DNA of 64,000 nucleotides from Oscillospiraceae bacterium. Lineage in GTDB: Bacteria > Bacillota > Clostridia > Oscillospirales > Ruminococcaceae. The notes beneath the pieces were generated by a model, which was not told the origin of the DNA, did not search any database, and saw only the letters and a list, made by a program, of their open reading frames with translations. Below, piece by piece: positions 1 to 8,185 of the stretch. The DNA lies in assembly GCA_031282245.1 (NCBI GenBank), contig JAITEB010000028.1, positions 1-64,000 of the forward strand, read 5' to 3'. The first letter of the stretch is position 1; every line of letters starts with the position of its first letter. Position numbers and translations under genes: made by a program.

Positions 1-189
1 CGCAAAAAGAAAAAAGCTGGTAATCTGACATGGCTGGAAGCTACTCACAGATACAGGAAAATAATTGCAATAGGAGGAAAACAAAGAGATATTTATGGCA
101 AAACTCCTGAAGAAGTCGCTAAAAAAATAGACGAGCTAAGCGGGATTTTGCTGGTGCGCCCTGAGGGATTCGAACCCCCGACCTTTTGA
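1..189 (+). pseudogene. Truncated site-specific integrase, N-terminal arm-binding domain remnant
   Basis: An open frame enters from the left edge and reads to a TGA at 187-189. The first ~46 residues are basic and end in a YGKTPEEVAKKIDEL-type segment, which resembles the arm-site DNA-binding domain that opens many tyrosine recombinases. No core or catalytic domain follows: at about position 150 the frame runs into the complement of the tRNA-Arg 3' end and stops. The start codon probably lies just left of the window. Inference: this is the leftover of an integrative element that used the tRNA 3' end as its attachment site. The family call rests on the N-terminal domain only, so it is moderate. 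Confidence 0.45.
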
Positions 190-228
190 TTCGTAGTCAA
201 ACACTCTATCCAACTGAGCTAAGAGCGC
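152..228 (-). tRNA. tRNA-Arg (anticodon ACG), CCA encoded
   Basis: The complement folds as a full cloverleaf: 7-bp acceptor stem (5' GCGCTCT with AGGGCGC), D arm GCTC/GAGT, anticodon stem TTTGA/TCAAA around the loop CTACGAA, and a T arm with TTCGAAT. The anticodon is ACG, which reads CGN arginine codons after A-to-I editing. The CCA end is encoded at 152-154. An integrase-like fragment abuts its 3' end. Confidence 0.96.
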
Positions 229-248
229 AAATTATTTAATTTTTTATT

Positions 249-277
249 ATTTTAGCACAGAATTGTGATCTTGTCAA
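249..277 (-). promoter_or_regulatory. Promoter of tRNA-Arg
   Basis: On the minus strand TTGACA (272-277) and TAAAAT (249-254) are separated by exactly 17 nt and lie about 20 nt upstream of the tRNA 5' end at 228. This is a near-consensus vegetative promoter. Confidence 0.8.
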
Positions 278-365
278 CAAGAAGTCCGGGCAGTTAAGCA
301 AGTTTTATAAGAAAGCTTAAGGTTTAGAGACAGGCATACTATTTACATGCGCATGAGTAGAAAGC

Positions 366-389
366 GGCGCTGCTAATACTCTGAGCGCC
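366..389. other. Hairpin in gene-free region
   Basis: GGCGCT (366-371) and AGCGCC (384-389) form a perfect 6-bp stem with a 12-nt loop. There is no adjoining U-tract and no known role. Apart from this hairpin, the tRNA promoter and the promoter/terminator pair further right, I see nothing in 229-570. Confidence 0.3.
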
Positions 390-434
390 AGAATTATATT
401 TGGCTGACTTGAGACATCTAAAACATGAAAGCTA

Positions 435-540
435 TGTTATAATAATACTAAGAGTAAAAGATATTGTAGAAAAGATTGGGTATCTGGAGTGGATAACGCT
501 GAACCGCCGCTCCATTTTATAAAGGCGCGGCGGCTTTTGC
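435..540 (+). ncRNA. Candidate small RNA from an extended -10 promoter to a terminator
   Basis: TGt-TATAAT at 435-443 is a consensus extended -10 element. About 85 nt downstream is a GC-rich hairpin, CCGCCGC (504-510) with GCGGCGG (527-533), followed by CTTTTGCTTATT, so it terminates on the plus strand. No ORF of useful size lies between and the next gene faces the other way. A second hairpin, GGAGTGG (486-492) with CCGCTCC (507-513), shares bases with the terminator stem, so the two exclude each other. I do not recognise an RNA family. Confidence 0.35.
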
Positions 541-570
541 TTATTAACGCGGCAGAGCAGTATATCAGTT

Positions 571-768
571 TTAATAATATCTGTTATTTCTGCCGCTTTC
601 CTCGTCTAAAATAGTCCGGCTTCTTTCAAAAAGCCTGTCAAAAAAGTCCGAATCAAGTTCTTCGGGCAGTTCGTCTTCGTCCATGTTGTCAAGGATCTCC
701 GAGAGTTTAGCGTCGATATAGGGACGGCGGCGATACTCGTCAATGGAGATCGGTTTTTTTTCATACAC
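571..768 (-). CDS. Small acidic protein of unknown function
   Basis: This 65-residue protein is very rich in Asp and Glu (for example NMDEDELPEELDSDFFD near the middle), with a basic YRRRPY patch near the N-terminus. It has no signal peptide or membrane segment. I start it at the GTG at 766-768 because a GGAGG (777-781) lies exactly 8 nt upstream; the TTG at 781-783 overlaps that ribosome-binding site and is unlikely. It lies downstream of the methionine sulfoxide reductase on the same strand, across a ~130-nt AT-rich gap, so it probably has its own promoter. I do not recognise a family. Confidence 0.6.
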   Translation of the reverse strand: MYEKKPISIDEYRRRPYIDAKLSEILDNMDEDELPEELDSDFFDRLFERSRTILDEESGRNNRYY

Positions 769-898
769 GGTTATGGCCTCCAAAAAATTAAAAATAAGCT
801 GTTTTATAAATTTTTTTATATTAGTCTTATATAAATAGATTGGGTAGACTGAAAAAAAATATGTGTGGTAAGTTTATCATGAAAAAACGACCGAAATT

Positions 899-1381
899 TT
901 AAAAATCACTTCTATTGATGATAATTTCAGCCAGTTTTTCAAGATAAAACGCGTCAGCGCTGTCAAAGCGGCCGAATTTGGCGCTGTCCAAGTCCATCAC
1001 AGCCATGACCTCCCGGCCTTTCAGCAAAGGGACGACCAGCTCGGAATTCGTCGCGCTGTCGCAGGCAATGTGCCCCGGGAACTGATGCACGTCGGGGACG
1101 AGCTGGCTTTTCCGCGACAAGGCCGCCGTGCCGCAAACGCCTTTTCCAAGAGGGATTCTCACGCAGGCGGGCTTTCCCTGAAATGGCCCGAGAACAAGAC
1201 TGCCGTCCGGCTCGCTTAAATAAAAACCCGCCCAGTTCAGGTTTTCCAGTCTCTCCGACAAAAGCGCGGAAATATTCGCAAGGTTTGCGATTTTATTGCG
1301 CTCTTCCGAGATAAGGGCTTGCGCCTGTTTTAAAAGCGTCGCATAGAAATTTTCTTTGGGATCCTGTGTTTTTAGATTCAT
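899..1381 (-). CDS. msrC: Free methionine-(R)-sulfoxide reductase (fRMsr, GAF fold)
   Basis: The enzyme reduces the R epimer of free, not protein-bound, methionine sulfoxide to methionine in the cytosol. The 160-residue length is typical. The family signature is clear: NWAGFYL at about 49-55, LGPFQGKPAC, GKGVCGTAA and HIACDSATNSE. The three conserved cysteines are all present as C73, C83 and C107; in this family one is catalytic and another is the resolving residue. No signal peptide. It lies between the small acidic protein and sigK on the same strand, with 76 nt to sigK. A role in oxidative-damage repair fits an anaerobe with other oxygen-defence genes in the window. Confidence 0.93.
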   Translation of the reverse strand: MNLKTQDPKENFYATLLKQAQALISEERNKIANLANISALLSERLENLNWAGFYLSEPDGSLVLGPFQGKPACVRIPLGKGVCGTAALSRKSQLVPDVHQFPGHIACDSATNSELVVPLLKGREVMAVMDLDSAKFGRFDSADAFYLEKLAEIIINRSDF

Positions 1382-1457
1382 GTTTATAGTCTCCAGTTGG
1401 TTTTATAATTTTCTGAAACTTGTATGTAAGAGCGGCTCTATGGCTGTCCGCCGGGCT

Positions 1458-2153
1458 TTAGGAAAGCCGCTCGTTCTGGAATTTTCTGTACAGGGTCTGA
1501 AGGGCTTTTTTTTCAATCCTTGAGACATAGGAGCGCGAAATTCCAAGAATGTCCGAAACTTCCCGCTGGGTCATCGGCATATTGCCGTTAAGACCGTAAC
1601 GGAACTCCACAATAAGTTTTTCCCTGTTGTTTAAATACAGCTTGATGTATTTGTGCAGCTGTTCGGACTTAAGTTTAAGCTCGGTGTCTTCCTCCACGTT
1701 GCAGCCATCCGCGACAACGTCCATAATGGTCAGGGAGTTGCCTTCTTTGTCGGTGTCCAGCGTGTCATTGATATAAACGTCCTGAGAGACTTTCTTCTGG
1801 TTTCTGAAATACATCAGAATTTCGTTGTCGATGCACCTTGCGGCATACGTCGCAAAACGTATGCCTTTTTCACTGTCAAAAGAAGCCGCCGCTTTTATAA
1901 GCCCTATCGTACCTATTGAGATTAAATCTTCCTGATCTTTATGCTTATTATAATATTTTTTAATAATGTGCGCAACCAGTCTGAGATTATGTTCTATAAA
2001 TTTATTTTTTGCTTTATCGTCCCCCTTTTTCATCAGTTCGAGACATTCTTTTTCTTCTTTCAGAGGCAACGGCTTTGGAAAAGAACCGCTTGGCAAGATA
2101 TACAGCGCAAAGTACAGCATATTCTCCAGGATATATTCCAGCATTTGAAACAT
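1458..2153 (-). CDS. sigK: RNA polymerase sporulation sigma factor SigK (pro-form)
   Basis: Late mother-cell sigma factor of endospore formation. The 231 residues carry region 2 (EHNLRLVAHIIKKYY, then DLISIGTIGLIKAAASFD and TYAARCIDNEILMYFR) and region 4 ending in TQREVSDILGISRSYVSRIEKKA. A hydrophobic stretch of about 22 residues precedes the SFPKPLP segment, as in pro-SigK proteins that are held at the membrane until proteolysis. The gene is intact, not split by a skin-type element. GGGGAGGG lies 8 nt before the ATG. A CATAnnnTA element just upstream suggests sporulation-sigma control. This gene is strong evidence that the host forms endospores. Confidence 0.95.
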   Translation of the reverse strand: MFQMLEYILENMLYFALYILPSGSFPKPLPLKEEKECLELMKKGDDKAKNKFIEHNLRLVAHIIKKYYNKHKDQEDLISIGTIGLIKAAASFDSEKGIRFATYAARCIDNEILMYFRNQKKVSQDVYINDTLDTDKEGNSLTIMDVVADGCNVEEDTELKLKSEQLHKYIKLYLNNREKLIVEFRYGLNGNMPMTQREVSDILGISRSYVSRIEKKALQTLYRKFQNERLS

Positions 2154-2173
2154 GTTTGCAACCCTCCCCTGTT

Positions 2174-2203
2174 TACTATATGTAAGAAAGGGTTTGTCCT
2201 GTG
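2174..2203 (-). promoter_or_regulatory. Candidate sporulation (SigE/SigK-type) promoter of sigK
   Basis: On the minus strand CATATAGTA (2174-2182) fits the SigK -10 consensus CATAnnnTA and overlaps the SigE-type CATA element. A CACA (2200-2203), fitting the mACm -35 motif, lies 17 nt upstream. The site is about 20 nt from the sigK start codon. Such short motifs occur by chance, so this is tentative. Confidence 0.4.
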
Positions 2204-2273
2204 CTTGTACGCCAAAAATAAATTCAAAACCCGGGTTTATGCTGCGTATTTGTATTTATACGCGCGTTCCGGA

Positions 2274-2302
2274 TTGCGGAGACTGTTTCGCGGTGGTATA
2301 AT
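2274..2302 (+). promoter_or_regulatory. Promoter of the GH13 lipoprotein gene
   Basis: TTGCGG (2274-2279), 17 nt, then TATAAT (2297-2302) preceded by TGg, giving an extended -10. The leader to the ATG at 2412 is about 100 nt. Confidence 0.6.
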
Positions 2303-2411
2303 ATTTGTAATATTTTTTTGCGCGCCGGGCGGCGTTTTTATAATAAAAAAACGATTGACGGCAAATTTCCCAGAAAACAAATAAAATTAATCTAAAAGGA
2401 GAGCCGATCCC

Positions 2412-4019
2412 ATGAAAAAAACAAAGGTCCTGTTGATTTGCGTTACTATAATCATATTAATTCCGCTTTCGTCTTGTGACAAAAATCCGGCGGCGTCGCA
2501 AGCGATGGCTGAGCCTTCGGCAGGTTTCCAGGGCGGGGATAACTATCAGCCGCTTGATAAAGGCTTGTACGGCAATTATTACGAGATTTTTGTCGGCTCA
2601 TACTATGACAGCGACGGCGACGGCATGGGCGACTTAAACGGCATTGTTCAAAAACTGGATTATCTTAACGACGGCCAGCCCGAATCAAACACAAGCCTGC
2701 ATATAGACGGCATCTGGCTTATGCCCATTATGCCCTCGCCCTCCTATCACAAATACGACGTGACGGACTATTACGGCATTGACCCCGCATACGGCTCTAT
2801 GGCGGACTTTGAGAACCTTGTGCGGGAGTGCGGCAAAAGGGGCATACGGCTTATTATAGACCTGGTGATGAACCATTCTTCCAGCGAACACCCATGGTTT
2901 GTAAAGGCAAGAGAAGAAATCAGTTCAGGCGCGGATTGGCGCTACGCCAATTATTATAATATCGGTCATGGCCAGGCCGGGGACAGGACGCATTCTCTGG
3001 AGATGGACGATTATTACTATGAGGGCGTGTTTGTGGACTCTATGCCTGATTTGAATTATGACAATGAGGAAGTAAGGCGGGAATTCGAGAATATCGCCAA
3101 GTTCTGGCTTGACAAAGGCGTTTCCGGTTTCCGGCTGGACGCTGTGAAATGGCTCTATCCCGATCAGCAGAAGAGCGTGGACTGCCTCAAATGGTTTGTA
3201 GATTACTGCAAATCCATCAAGCCGGATATTTACATGGTCGGCGAGGTTTGGTCGGAGGACGCGGAAATTATGAAATTCTATGAAAGCGGCATTCCGTCGC
3301 TGTTTAATTTTACTTTTTCGGACGAGAACGGCTATCCCGCCAAGGCCGCGGATTCCGGCACAGGCGCGTATTACGCAAACAGGCTCCAGCGCTGGGACAC
3401 GATTATGGCCGGCAGGTTCCCGGATGCTATCGACGCGGTTTTTCTTTCCAACCATGATCAGGACAGATCGGCGCATTACCTGAGCGAGGACCCTCAAAAA
3501 GAGAAAATGGCCGCCGCGCTCTATCTTTTGGAGCCGGGGAACCCCTTTATTTATTACGGCGAGGAAATCGGCATGACCGGCCGAGGGCGCGACGAAAACA
3601 AGCGCGGGCCTATGATCTGGTCGCTGAGCCAGCCCGGCGGACTGACTGACGGCCCCCCGGCGCGCGATTCCGGCTATGGCGCCTCCCGGAGTATTGAGCA
3701 GCAGCTCGCCGACCCGGATTCGCTCCTGCGGTTTTATATCAGGGCGATAAGGCTGCGCAATCAGTTCCCGGGACTGTGGCGCGGGCGCGTGGAGGAAATC
3801 AGCCAGCCGGACGACGCGCTTGCGGTTTTCAAGTCTGTCGACGGAGAAAATATATTGATTGTGGCGCACAATGTCTCAACAGAGGAGAAAACTGTTATAT
3901 TAGAGAAAGGCAAAAAGTCGCTGGGCGGTTTTTTGACGGCGGCGGGAGGGGAGGTTATTCTGAAAGGGAACAAGCTGACGCTTCCGGGGCGGTCCAGCGC
4001 GCTTGTGGTTTTGGGATAA
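2412..4019 (+). CDS. GH13 alpha-amylase-family lipoprotein
   Basis: Secreted, lipid-anchored glycoside hydrolase acting on alpha-glucans or alpha-glucosides. A signal peptide ends in the lipobox LSSC with Cys22. The GH13 (beta/alpha)8 motifs follow in order: DLVMNH at 150-155, GFRLDAVKW with the nucleophile D243, GEVW with the acid/base E278, and SNHDQ with D349. The ribosome-binding site is AAAGGAG. DSDGDGMGDLNGI near residue 66 is the usual calcium-site region of this family. The beta-sandwich domain after residue ~440 is short. Substrate (starch, maltodextrin or other alpha-glucan) cannot be fixed from motifs. It sits upstream of another lipoprotein and a two-component system on the same strand, with its own promoter. 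Confidence 0.93.
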   Translation: MKKTKVLLICVTIIILIPLSSCDKNPAASQAMAEPSAGFQGGDNYQPLDKGLYGNYYEIFVGSYYDSDGDGMGDLNGIVQKLDYLNDGQPESNTSLHIDGIWLMPIMPSPSYHKYDVTDYYGIDPAYGSMADFENLVRECGKRGIRLIIDLVMNHSSSEHPWFVKAREEISSGADWRYANYYNIGHGQAGDRTHSLEMDDYYYEGVFVDSMPDLNYDNEEVRREFENIAKFWLDKGVSGFRLDAVKWLYPDQQKSVDCLKWFVDYCKSIKPDIYMVGEVWSEDAEIMKFYESGIPSLFNFTFSDENGYPAKAADSGTGAYYANRLQRWDTIMAGRFPDAIDAVFLSNHDQDRSAHYLSEDPQKEKMAAALYLLEPGNPFIYYGEEIGMTGRGRDENKRGPMIWSLSQPGGLTDGPPARDSGYGASRSIEQQLADPDSLLRFYIRAIRLRNQFPGLWRGRVEEISQPDDALAVFKSVDGENILIVAHNVSTEEKTVILEKGKKSLGGFLTAAGGEVILKGNKLTLPGRSSALVVLG

Positions 4020-4114
4020 TTATTTATAAACGCAAGCCATATGACGCCGCAAACGCCCGGAACTGTCAGCGAAAATTTATTTTTCTAAAATTTAAAGAAA
4101 GTTCGCATATTATG

Positions 4115-4123
4115 TGCTATAAT
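4115..4123 (+). promoter_or_regulatory. Extended -10 promoter upstream of lipoprotein-RR-HK genes
   Basis: TGcTATAAT at 4115-4123 is a consensus extended -10 element, 46 nt before the next start codon. No good -35 hexamer is visible, which is usual for this promoter class. Confidence 0.5.
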
Positions 4124-4169
4124 TATTAAGAGAAATTTGCTCAAATCTAGAAACTGAAGGGGGCGCCCA

Positions 4170-5624
4170 ATGTCTGCGCTTAAAAAATTTTTAATTATTT
4201 TCTGCGCGCTGCTTATCGTCTTTTTGACCGCCTGCCAAAGCTTGGATATTCAAGCCTCGCCGGAAGATCTCATGCGCCCTCCCGCCGTTGACCCGGAACA
4301 AAACGAAATCGAACGCGTTCTGCGCGAAAATGTTGGCAACGTCCGCCTGAAATATCCCAAGCGCGGCAACTACCGCTCGGCGTTTATTACCTACGACGTT
4401 GACGGCGACGGCCAGAACGAAGCTATAGTTTTCTTCGCCTCGGACATTCAGGATTCGCGCGTTCGCATTTGCATCCTTGACAAGCCCAACGGCGAATGGG
4501 AGCTTATGCAGCACCTCGGCGGCGAAGGGACAGAAGTCCAGGAAGTGAACTTTCAAAAATTTACCGACGACTATGTAAATATCGTTGTGGGCTATGAAAG
4601 TGGGGATCAGCTTGCTCTTAACGATACTATTGTGGTTTACTCCTACCGCAATGACAGCCCGGCCAACGCGCCATACCTTCGGGACATCTACCGGGAAGAA
4701 TACAAGCAAATCATAACGCTGCGGCGGCAGGAGCGCAATTATGACGAGCTTCTTGTGTTAAACAACAGCTGGGTAACCGACAGCGACGGCGCGGGAATGC
4801 GCAGCGCGGCCGCTGTTCTTGTGCGCTATGACGAACAGGAAAAAGCCCTTGGCAAAGTGAGCGAGTGCAATCTTTCGGCGTCCAGCGTCGACGATTCCAA
4901 AATTTATATTCAGGAACTGGATAAAGATAATTTTTTAGCCTATATTGACCACGTTGTGGACAAAAACAGCATTTTTACAGAATCCCTTGTAATAAAAGAA
5001 AACAGCGTGCGTAAAGCGATCAGGCCGGAATCCAGCCAGCGCGACGACTTTTTTTATACTAAGCGGAGCGCCGCTTTTCCGACGAGCGATATAGACGGCG
5101 ACGGTAAATACGAAGTGCCTTTCACGCCGGATAAATCCGCCGCGGAAATTATCACTGATCCCCTAAGCCGCATTTCTGACGGATGGCTTGTTTATGTGCT
5201 GTGGCAGGAGCTTTTTTGGGACGACTCCGTCGCCAACAAGTATGTTCCCAAATACCGCACTGTTTATAACGAGCCGGGGCAGTATTTTTTTATTATTCCC
5301 GACGGATGGCTGGACTTTGTAAGCGTGAGGACTTCGCGGGAAGGCCGGGAAATGATTTTTTCGACAAAAAACACCCGCAGCAACTCAAAAGATCTGTTAA
5401 GCGTTTTCGCCATGGAGAAAGGCAATGAGACTGTCAGCGTTGTTCCGGAAGGCATGGAGCTTATCGCAGGCACAGATGGCTTCGACTATTACGCCGATGC
5501 GCTCGCCACCTACCCGGTTGAGCACACCATGGAAAGCACCGGCAAAGTGATAAAGCTTGATGTGGTAAGCGTCCCCGAAGCCCGGGAACTGCTTATGCCA
5601 AAGTCGAAAATTACAGGCCCGTAA
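4170..5624 (+). CDS. Lipoprotein with DxDGDGxxE (VCBS/FG-GAP-like) repeats
   Basis: A 484-residue exported protein with signal peptide and lipobox LTAC (Cys22). Two calcium-loop-like motifs are visible, DVDGDGQNEA around residue 75 and DIDGDGKYEVPF around residue 308, of the kind found in VCBS or FG-GAP repeat proteins. The rest is not recognisable to me. It is followed, 102 nt later, by the response regulator and histidine kinase, so it may supply the extracellular input of that system or be part of its output. This link is inferred from position only. AAGGGGGCG precedes the ATG as ribosome-binding site. Confidence 0.75.
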   Translation: MSALKKFLIIFCALLIVFLTACQSLDIQASPEDLMRPPAVDPEQNEIERVLRENVGNVRLKYPKRGNYRSAFITYDVDGDGQNEAIVFFASDIQDSRVRICILDKPNGEWELMQHLGGEGTEVQEVNFQKFTDDYVNIVVGYESGDQLALNDTIVVYSYRNDSPANAPYLRDIYREEYKQIITLRRQERNYDELLVLNNSWVTDSDGAGMRSAAAVLVRYDEQEKALGKVSECNLSASSVDDSKIYIQELDKDNFLAYIDHVVDKNSIFTESLVIKENSVRKAIRPESSQRDDFFYTKRSAAFPTSDIDGDGKYEVPFTPDKSAAEIITDPLSRISDGWLVYVLWQELFWDDSVANKYVPKYRTVYNEPGQYFFIIPDGWLDFVSVRTSREGREMIFSTKNTRSNSKDLLSVFAMEKGNETVSVVPEGMELIAGTDGFDYYADALATYPVEHTMESTGKVIKLDVVSVPEARELLMPKSKITGP

Positions 5625-5726
5625 AAAAAACAGGCGGAAGATTAAAGCGTTACAGAGCTTGCGCATGCCGTGTTTAAATAATAATATAAACTAAAACATT
5701 TATAAAAGAGAGGTTGTATCTAAATA

Positions 5727-6422
5727 ATGAGAAGAGTATTAATTTGCGAAGACGAAGACGACATCAGAGATTTTGTCGTGATAAATCTGCGGCGCTACGA
5801 GTATGAGCCGGTCGACGTTTCCAGCGGAGAAGACGCTATCCGGGTCTTTGACGAAAACAACGGCCGTTTTGATATAGCCATACTTGACGCAATGCTTCCC
5901 GGCGTTGACGGCTTTGAAGTCTGCAAGCAGCTCCGGGCAAGAAGCGGCACTTTGGGGATAATCATGCTGACCGCCAAAGCCCAGGAAATGGACAAGGTGC
6001 GCGGCTTTATGCTCGGCGCGGACGACTATGTTACAAAGCCGTTCAGCCCATCGGAGCTTGTCGCGCGTATTGACGCAATCTACCGCCGCGTAAGCATGAC
6101 CGAAACAAAGCGCTTTAACGACGACGAGGTTGTTTCCGGCGAATTCACGCTGAATACCCAGAGCCGCACCCTCAAGAAAAACGGCGAATATATCGACCTC
6201 ACGCAGATCGAGTTCCAGATTGTGGACTTTTTCTTTAAAAACACCGGCGCGGCGCTCAACCGTTCAGAGATTTTACAGCATGTGTGGGGGACGGATTATT
6301 TCGGCGACGTCAAAATTGTCGACGTGAACATCAGGCGGCTGCGGGTCAAAATGGAGGAAGACCCCTCTCACCCGAAGCATATTATAACCGTCTGGGGCTT
6401 TGGATACAAATGGATTCCATGA
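5727..6422 (+). CDS. Response regulator, OmpR/PhoB family
   Basis: DNA-binding response regulator of 231 residues. The receiver domain (about 1-115) has the acidic pair at EDED 8-11, the phospho-acceptor D54 in AILDAMLPG, and the conserved Lys in VTKPFSP. A winged-helix output domain (about 130-231) ends in the usual VWGFGYKW signature. The kinase gene starts 63 nt downstream, so the two form a standard pair. The lipoprotein upstream on the same strand may belong to the same regulon. The target genes are not evident. Confidence 0.95.
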   Translation: MRRVLICEDEDDIRDFVVINLRRYEYEPVDVSSGEDAIRVFDENNGRFDIAILDAMLPGVDGFEVCKQLRARSGTLGIIMLTAKAQEMDKVRGFMLGADDYVTKPFSPSELVARIDAIYRRVSMTETKRFNDDEVVSGEFTLNTQSRTLKKNGEYIDLTQIEFQIVDFFFKNTGAALNRSEILQHVWGTDYFGDVKIVDVNIRRLRVKMEEDPSHPKHIITVWGFGYKWIP

Positions 6423-6485
6423 GCGCCTTTCCTGCCGCGACATATGATTTAGCGTTATATACGAAAAAAAGGGGGGATGTATCCA

Positions 6486-7892
6486 TTGCGCAAAAAAAGC
6501 ATCACCATGCGCTGGGTTACAAATAACCTCGCTATTATCGTTTTGATTCTTATGGGCGTCGTCCTGGCGGTTGGGTCTTCTATACAGGCCTATTATTACG
6601 GCAGCGCGCGCCAGATTATGGAGGCCCGCGCAGGTTCTTTCGTCAACGCCGTAAACAGCCATGACAGCCGCCAGCAGAAGGCCTTTTCTGATTTTATTCT
6701 CAGCCAGGTCGAAGAATTCCCAGACTCGGGGAAAATGGAGCTTGCGGTGCTGGACAAAGACATGAAAGTGTTTTGTTCGTCGCGGGGCTTTGAGTACCAG
6801 AACTCCTATCTTCTCCCCAGTTACGACGAAACCCAGATTCAGGAAAGCGCCGTTTACCGGGGCAGAACAATCAACAACGAGCATTACATGGCTCTGACCG
6901 TGCGTTTTCAAAATGGCGGGGAAGAGTTTTTCGGCGTCCGGCTGACAACCTCCCTGGAAGAGATTGATTTTCATGTCGGCTCTATAATTATGATGGTTGC
7001 GGCGCTTGGCGTCGTTGTGATTTTCCTGGTCTCTTATTCCGGCTATTATTTTACAAAGTCGATAGTGATCCCCGTCGGGCAGGTCAACGCCACAGCCCGG
7101 AAAATCGCAATGGGGGACTATTCAACCCGGCTTGAAGCAAAAACTCAAGACGAGATCGGCGAGCTTTGCGAGACGATAAACTATATGGCCGAAGAACTTG
7201 GCCGCTCTGAAAAAATGAAGAACGAGTTTATCAGTTCTGTTTCCCACGAGCTGAGAACCCCTCTGACGGCTATACGCGGCTGGGCGGAGACTATCGCGGA
7301 CAGCCCCGGGGACGATAAATTTACTCGCGAACGGGGCATAAAAGTCATTCTGTCCGAGACCGCGCGCCTGGGCGCAATGGTCGAAGAACTGCTGGATTTT
7401 TCGCGCCTGCAAAGCGGGCAGTTCTCGTTCATAATGGAAAAGCTGGATATTCTGGCCGAAATCGAAGAAACCGTCATGATGTTCGGCGAGAGAGCGCGGC
7501 GGCAGGGCGTGGAGCTTGACTTGGAGGAGCCGGAGTATATTTCTCCCGTAATGGGCGACAGAAACCGGCTTAAACAGGTTTTTGTGAATGTTTTGGACAA
7601 CGCTCTGAAGTATACTGACAAAGGCGGGCGCATCGTCGTGTCCGCCGGCGAGAAAGACGGCGGCGCTATAATAAATATAATTGACGACGGCTGCGGTATT
7701 GCCGCCGAGGACATTCCGAAAGTGAAGACAAAATTTTTCAAGGGCACCGGCGCGCGGCGCGGCTCCGGGATCGGGCTTGCCGTCGTCGACGAAATTGTCA
7801 AAAAGCACGGCGGGGTTTTTGAAATAGCAAGCGTTCTGGGAGAGGGCACTACGGTTTCGATAATTTTGCCGGTCGCTTCCGCCAAAGTATAA
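6486..7892 (+). CDS. HAMP-domain sensor histidine kinase, partner of the PhoB-type regulator
   Basis: Membrane sensor kinase of 468 residues. Transmembrane segments lie at about 11-33 and 166-188 and flank a periplasm-side sensing domain of about 130 residues. Then come HAMP (about 190-240), the H-box with His254 in SSVSHELRTPL, and the ATPase domain with NVLDNALKYTDKGG, DDGCGI and GSGIGLAV. I choose the TTG at 6486: the run of six Gs (6471-6476) is then a 9-nt-spaced ribosome-binding site, whereas the ATG at 6477 touches it. The signal sensed is unknown. Confidence 0.94.
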   Translation: MRKKSITMRWVTNNLAIIVLILMGVVLAVGSSIQAYYYGSARQIMEARAGSFVNAVNSHDSRQQKAFSDFILSQVEEFPDSGKMELAVLDKDMKVFCSSRGFEYQNSYLLPSYDETQIQESAVYRGRTINNEHYMALTVRFQNGGEEFFGVRLTTSLEEIDFHVGSIIMMVAALGVVVIFLVSYSGYYFTKSIVIPVGQVNATARKIAMGDYSTRLEAKTQDEIGELCETINYMAEELGRSEKMKNEFISSVSHELRTPLTAIRGWAETIADSPGDDKFTRERGIKVILSETARLGAMVEELLDFSRLQSGQFSFIMEKLDILAEIEETVMMFGERARRQGVELDLEEPEYISPVMGDRNRLKQVFVNVLDNALKYTDKGGRIVVSAGEKDGGAIINIIDDGCGIAAEDIPKVKTKFFKGTGARRGSGIGLAVVDEIVKKHGGVFEIASVLGEGTTVSIILPVASAKV

Positions 7893-7903
7893 AAACTGTG
7901 TAA

Positions 7904-7930
7904 AATTCGCCTCCTGAAAAAGGCGGAATT
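7904..7930 (+). terminator. Terminator-like hairpin after the kinase gene
   Basis: AATTCGCC (7904-7911) pairs with GGCGGAATT (7922-7930), with one bulged G. There is only a weak U-tract. The 3' arm overlaps the -35 of the next promoter. Confidence 0.45.
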
Positions 7931-7957
7931 GACATTGCTTTGTCGAAAAATTATATA
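7929..7957 (+). promoter_or_regulatory. Promoter of the DUF4234/DUF2752 genes
   Basis: TTGACA (7929-7934), 17 nt, TATATA (7952-7957). A very AT-rich leader of over 200 nt follows before the ATG at 8186; I see no further recognisable element in it. Confidence 0.6.
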
Positions 7958-8185
7958 ATAAATTAGAATTTAGTTAATAATTTATAAACAATTATTTCAC
8001 CTAATTAATTTATAATATAAAAAACGATTTAGTATAAGAGAATTGTTTAATAAAAAATAAACACAAAGACACTTTTACGTCAATGTTTTTAATTGATTTA
8101 CCGGAATTTAGCAATATAAAGCAAATTTTTTCCAGTTTTGTGCGGGTTTAAGTTTTAAAAAATAATAAAAGGAGATTTTGTACTT

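Noticed and set aside
2925-3869. A 314-codon open frame on the minus strand inside the GH13 gene
   Set aside because: It is the antisense of a well-supported glycoside hydrolase with all catalytic motifs; its translation shows no recognisable domain and no ribosome-binding site.
7958-8185. AT-rich 230-nt stretch considered as an origin or a riboswitch
   Set aside because: No DnaA-box cluster, iteron or recognisable aptamer; only a promoter upstream and a ribosome-binding site at the end.
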